Made by a program: the position numbers and the translations under genes. The notes under the pieces were generated by a model. It saw only the letters and a program-made list of their open reading frames with translations. It did no database searches and had not been told where the DNA came from. Positions 61,401 through 64,000 of a DNA stretch of 64,000 bases are shown here, in pieces. Within the stretch, counting starts at the first letter, position 1; each line of letters starts with the position of its first letter. The DNA is from Micromonospora andamanensis. Lineage in GTDB: Bacteria; Actinomycetota; Actinomycetes; Mycobacteriales; Micromonosporaceae. The stretch covers positions 1 through 64,000 of the forward strand of contig NZ_BOOZ01000029.1 in assembly GCF_016863495.1 (NCBI RefSeq), read 5' to 3'.

Positions 61401-63425
61401 ACGATCGAGCCCAGGGCGGCACTGTCCCGGATCACCGTGGCCGGGGTGGTCGCGCTGCACGCCGCCGGCGCCGGCCTGGTCCGACCGTGGACGACCGCGC
61501 TGGCCCTGGGCAGCATCGTGTTGATCGGCACGGTGGTGGCCGCGCTGGCCCGCAACATGGCCGAGCCGCTCGTCGAGGACATCGAGGCGGAGGGCATGCC
61601 GCCGCACCTGGCGCAGATAGGTGGTGCCGGCGTGGGCGCGGCACTGCTGGCGTTGCCGGGTGCCACCGCCGCCCTCGCCGTCGAGTTCGGCCACGCCCCC
61701 CAGGTGGTGCTCACCGCCGGCCTTGCCGCGTCCAGCCTCGGCCTGGCCGCGGTGGCCGCGGTCCGCCGGCAGGTTCCCCAGTACCTGCCCTGGGCCAGCG
61801 CCGGAGTGGTCGGCGGGGCGAGCGTGACAGCGCTCGCCGCCGTACCCATCGCGTTGCCCGTCGGGGTCTACGCGGCAGCGGCGGCCCTGCTCGGGGTGCT
61901 CGCGGAGCTGGTGCGGGGGGCGACCGAGCCGCCGACCGGCGCGGCCCAACCGGTGCGCCGATGGACCGTGCTGCTCGACGGGGCGCTACGTCGGCTGCCC
62001 GACGACAACCGGCGCCGGTGGCGGGTGAGCCCGGCCGCCGGTGCGCTGGCCGCCGCCGCCCTACCGACGGTCCTGGCCCTGGTCTCCATCGCCCCAGCGC
62101 TCATCGCCGCCCTCGTCGACCCGCATCGCACGGTCAACCGGATCTGGCAGGGACCACCTGCGATCCTGCTCGACCCGCCGCCGGCAGCGGTCAACCCGAC
62201 CCATGTGCTCACCGCGCTGCTGCTCACCGTGACGGCGGCCCTGGCCGCCACCGGGTTCAGTGGCGGACGCCGGTCCCGGGCCGTGCCGGTGGTGCTGCCC
62301 GGCGCCGCCGTCACCCTGCTCATCGCCCCGATCGCGCTCGGCGGCGGCTGGCCGGCGAGCACGCTGTCGGCCCTGGCCGTGTTCACCATCTCGATGCTGG
62401 GGTTGGCGCTGACGCCGCCGCCGGCCCTGGTGGAGCGGGCCCGCTCGTTGCGCCTGGCCCGGGTCCTGGTCTTCGTGATCGGACTGGCAGCGGGTGGAGC
62501 CGGCCTCGCCGGCAGCCTCGCCACCCGGGAGCTGACCCTGTTCACTCTCGGTGGTGCGGTCGGGGTTGGGTTGGTGGCCGCCCTCTACGGTCTGACCTCC
62601 CGGGCCCGTCTGCTCGGTTGGCTGTTCGCCTCACTGATGGCGCAGCTGTTCGTGCTCACCGCCGGCCTGGTAGCCGGGCTCGCCGCGGTCTGGTCGGCGT
62701 TCGGGGTGCTGGCGGTCGGCGCGGCGTTGCAGGTCTTCTCCGCCACGCTGCCCCGGCTCCGCCGCCCCGAGGCACGTCGCGAGGCGGCGACAGTGGAGTG
62801 GAGCGGACACGCCGCAGCACTCATCGCGCTGGCGCTGGCCTTCGACTCGCCCCGGCACATCGCCGCACTGCTCGCCGCCTGGGGTGCGGTTCTCGGTCTC
62901 GCCGCGACCCGACCCGGACGCCGGCCGACGGAGCGACGGGTGTTGTTCTGGGCTGTGGTGCTCTGCGAGATCACCGCCTGGTGGATCCTGATGCGGGTTG
63001 CCGACGTGGCCCTGCCCGAGGCGTACACGTTGCCGTTCGCCGCGCTGGCCCTGCTGGTCGGGGTGCTGGAGCTGCGCCAGCGCACCGACATGAGCAGCTG
63101 GGTGGCGTACGGACCGGCGCTGCTCGCCGCCTTCGTGCCGACCCTGGCGATCGTGCTGGCCACCGATTCGAGCACGATCCGTCAGGTGCTGCTGTTGCTC
63201 GGCGCGGTCGCCGTGCTGGTCTTCGGCTCGATGACCCAGCAGCAGGCACCTGTCATCGTCGGAGCGGTGGTCACCGCGATCGCGGCCGTGCACGCGTTGT
63301 TCAGCCTCGGACCGTGGCTGGCGCTGATCCCGGTCGGCTTCCTGCTGCTGATTCTCGGCGCCAGCAACGAACGCCGTCGCCGCGCCCAGGAACGCCTGCA
63401 GACGGCGCTACGCGGCATGCGCTGA
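58470..63425 (+). CDS. Very large multi-pass membrane protein with N-terminal zinc ribbon (SCO7613-type)
   Basis: The 1651-residue protein begins with a zinc ribbon (Cys6, Cys9, Cys19, Cys22 in FQCPSCGREIKP and RCPHCGAHQPQ). A coiled-coil-like helix (EIERSIAELKAREAAIAREQ) and a Pro/Arg-rich linker to about residue 165 follow. The rest is an almost unbroken series of hydrophobic segments, roughly 35-40, interrupted by Gly/Pro-rich loops near residues 330-370. The layout matches SCO7613-type membrane proteins, whose function is unknown. GGAGG lies upstream of the GTG. It is monocistronic and the longest gene of the window. The internal segment pattern looks repetitive, suggesting growth by duplication. 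Confidence 0.85.
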   Translation: MANFQCPSCGREIKPAVRCPHCGAHQPQWAEHLAEIERSIAELKAREAAIAREQRQLAAKMQAALFQRDILSHAGSQGDERIRQASRPRRVLRRRPPRRPSSDGASPPRDGAVPPPRDGAFPPPRVPRQGTTGVQEPPPPTEPVWLDVDDPEHPPEASSREVQNIPLGLGALLLGVAAVVFAVVATSSMDALARLGILLLATVLMLLAPPVLVRRGLTSTAETIAAVGLLLVPLTGYALWAVDRIGNGGASGTVFAGVIFAVTAAVSVGYAGWTRLRAPRFATVLAAQPVVPLLAYDRITGPAGWALVLTVVALLDLWLARSPVTVEQPLTDAAADSGRPSAPRQRSAEENPSDGRPEAAPEEGGELLDLTVGGAATAPTRPVPGLRELTWALHGVAVAVALAYAVTALLRTTTVPGAAGTGLVLLLAATVCLAGTLVLRRPPLPDLGAGVFTLAVIGALGRVASVALPGRALLLIALVITVTGLAVRAVPESVRRGPQLASAVALTVSGVVVAGSALRAGIAPVQAALPAWAADLDRYPAELAAAVGPAAWQLAASAFLLTVAAVLALPPEIRREFAVTGAALTALAVPASFGLAWAWAPWSMVLTAIGIGAAGLSARTPRAALAHAVGAAVVGLAGAGAALARPALTAAVLLTFVVAGALIAAAPRIRLAPAAADTVSAWAAGGAAFALPGAVAAFVAATLPVDATPTPASLREATVPVLAASFLAVCVTLGYAAIVQVSQRQIPVPLSVGTGLGALVVAAAGFGSPGATVADAWVGALLLVSAVLLFLAPSIDTGRRSDLTLDGSDLAAAAVTAALVATLLRIGTVLAPAGQLAVAAALVLVVAVAARAMPEEWRRGPVLGLTIGGVLIGLLAGWMALRGGVGVLATPGPIWNGDLSGWPAAPTGGTTWQGPIALVLLAIAAGILLPPPWRYDVAGVAVVLATIGAPAAFELSWWSPVLIGGMVATIFGMAAVATIEPRAALSRITVAGVVALHAAGAGLVRPWTTALALGSIVLIGTVVAALARNMAEPLVEDIEAEGMPPHLAQIGGAGVGAALLALPGATAALAVEFGHAPQVVLTAGLAASSLGLAAVAAVRRQVPQYLPWASAGVVGGASVTALAAVPIALPVGVYAAAAALLGVLAELVRGATEPPTGAAQPVRRWTVLLDGALRRLPDDNRRRWRVSPAAGALAAAALPTVLALVSIAPALIAALVDPHRTVNRIWQGPPAILLDPPPAAVNPTHVLTALLLTVTAALAATGFSGGRRSRAVPVVLPGAAVTLLIAPIALGGGWPASTLSALAVFTISMLGLALTPPPALVERARSLRLARVLVFVIGLAAGGAGLAGSLATRELTLFTLGGAVGVGLVAALYGLTSRARLLGWLFASLMAQLFVLTAGLVAGLAAVWSAFGVLAVGAALQVFSATLPRLRRPEARREAATVEWSGHAAALIALALAFDSPRHIAALLAAWGAVLGLAATRPGRRPTERRVLFWAVVLCEITAWWILMRVADVALPEAYTLPFAALALLVGVLELRQRTDMSSWVAYGPALLAAFVPTLAIVLATDSSTIRQVLLLLGAVAVLVFGSMTQQQAPVIVGAVVTAIAAVHALFSLGPWLALIPVGFLLLILGASNERRRRAQERLQTALRGMR

Positions 63426-63793
63426 ACCGGATCGGCGCGCAATGCCGCGATAGCGGGCAAAGGCCGTGCTGGCGGACGAGGCCGCGCCGGCAGCATATGG
63501 GGGTCGAGGCACTGTCGAGCTGAGAGCCTGGACGGATCAGCCACCAGCGGCCGTCGCAACGGGCGCGCCTGTGCCGCTGATAGCGCGGACGGCTCAGCTC
63601 GACAGCGTCCGGACCACACGTCGTGCGTCGGCCATGCCACGGCGAACAGCGGTCGCCAGCGGGGACGCAACGCGGCCGAACAGCAGGCGCGAGCAGGGCG
63701 GCAACGAGCCGAGCAGGGCGGCAGGCAAGCAGGCCGGCAGGCGATCGGGCCGGCGAGCGATCAGGCAGCCGTGGCTAGGCCAGGAAGGCGTTG
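63426..63793. other. 368-bp region between convergent genes
   Basis: I see no gene. A 13-bp inverted repeat (CTGTCGAGCTGAG at 63512-63524 and CTCAGCTCGACAG at 63593-63605) with a 68-base loop is present. A degenerate GAGCAGGGCGGCA repeat tract occurs around 63690-63730, near the end of purE. Confidence 0.65.
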
Positions 63794-64000
63794 CTAAGCC
63801 AGGGAGGCGCGGAGTGCGGCGTCCTTCTCGGCGACCAACTGTTCCAGGTCGGCCTGGTACGCCGACATCCGGTCGAGCAGGGCGCGGTCAGCGGTGGCGA
63901 GGATGCGGACGGCGAGCAGCCCGGCGTTGCGGGCGTTGCCGATCGACACGGTCGCCACCGGCACCCCGGCCGGCATCTGCACGATCGACAGCAGCGAGTC
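63794..64000 (-). CDS. purE: 5-(carboxyamino)imidazole ribonucleotide mutase, C-terminal part (runs off right edge)
   Basis: The visible 68 codons encode DSLLSIVQMPAGVPVATVSI, then GNARNAGLLAVRILATADRA and a C-terminal helix, the standard end of PurE, which shifts the carboxyl of N5-CAIR to C4 in purine synthesis. The frame is open to base 64000 and the start is beyond the window. The position next to the acyl-CoA dehydrogenase region matches Rv3275c. Confidence 0.95.
   Translation of the reverse strand, partial: DSLLSIVQMPAGVPVATVSIGNARNAGLLAVRILATADRALLDRMSAYQADLEQLVAEKDAALRASLA

Overview
The window is very GC-rich and gene-dense, with many GTG starts and many 1-4 bp start/stop overlaps. 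It carries actinobacterial markers: a WhiB regulator, fbiC/fbiA/fbiB for coenzyme F420, DUF397/DUF5753 regulator pairs, DUF3499, a TIGR03089 protein and an SCO7613-type membrane protein. The style fits a filamentous actinomycete, most likely Micromonosporaceae (Micromonospora or Salinispora-like). That placement is inference from gene content.

Backbone. Both ends follow a gene order I know from Mycobacterium tuberculosis (sahH, manA, SIS protein, manB/pmmA, DUF3499, zincin-like, whiB2, fbiA, fbiB, GDP-mannose pyrophosphorylase, glycosyltransferase, TIGR03089, fadE25, purE). Here positions 2.2-8.9 kb carry ahcY, manA, a CDF transporter, the SIS protein, a Trm112-like protein and the phosphomannomutase. 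Positions 36.4-64 kb carry DUF3499 through purE. A DUF4331/Tat-peptide cluster with fbiC and a membrane protein sits between whiB and fbiA.

Inserted region (about 9-36.4 kb). Between manB and DUF3499 lie about 27 kb of lineage-specific genes. One part is a polyamine/GABA catabolic set: two aldehyde dehydrogenases, GABA transaminase, a PuuB-like FAD oxidase, a saccharopine-dehydrogenase-like protein, a PotDABC importer, an Lrp/AsnC regulator and an omega-aminotransferase. Together they could import putrescine and take it to GABA and succinate. In the middle of this set, on the minus strand (17.3-23.2 kb), is a compact six-gene unit: response regulator, sensor kinase, acyltransferase-3 membrane protein, fold-type II PLP serine racemase/dehydratase-like enzyme, D-Ala-D-Ala-type ligase and VanX-type dipeptidase. 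It resembles a VanC/VanG-type D-Ala-D-Ser cluster rebuilt from different parts and is the most interesting system here.

Other notable structure. The link between potA and potB is a chain of three tiny ORFs built from a tandem repeat, each stop overlapping the next start. Two families of long intergenic inverted repeats occur, one with a GATCATG core and one with a TTTGCTCTGCTTCA core. A DUF559 gene flanked by two GATCATG elements is frameshifted. A deaminase is fused to a SUKH-3 domain. A secreted protein carries two RlpA-like domains. The whiB promoter contains a perfect 16-bp palindrome. I saw no tRNA, rRNA, CRISPR array, insertion sequence or phage gene.
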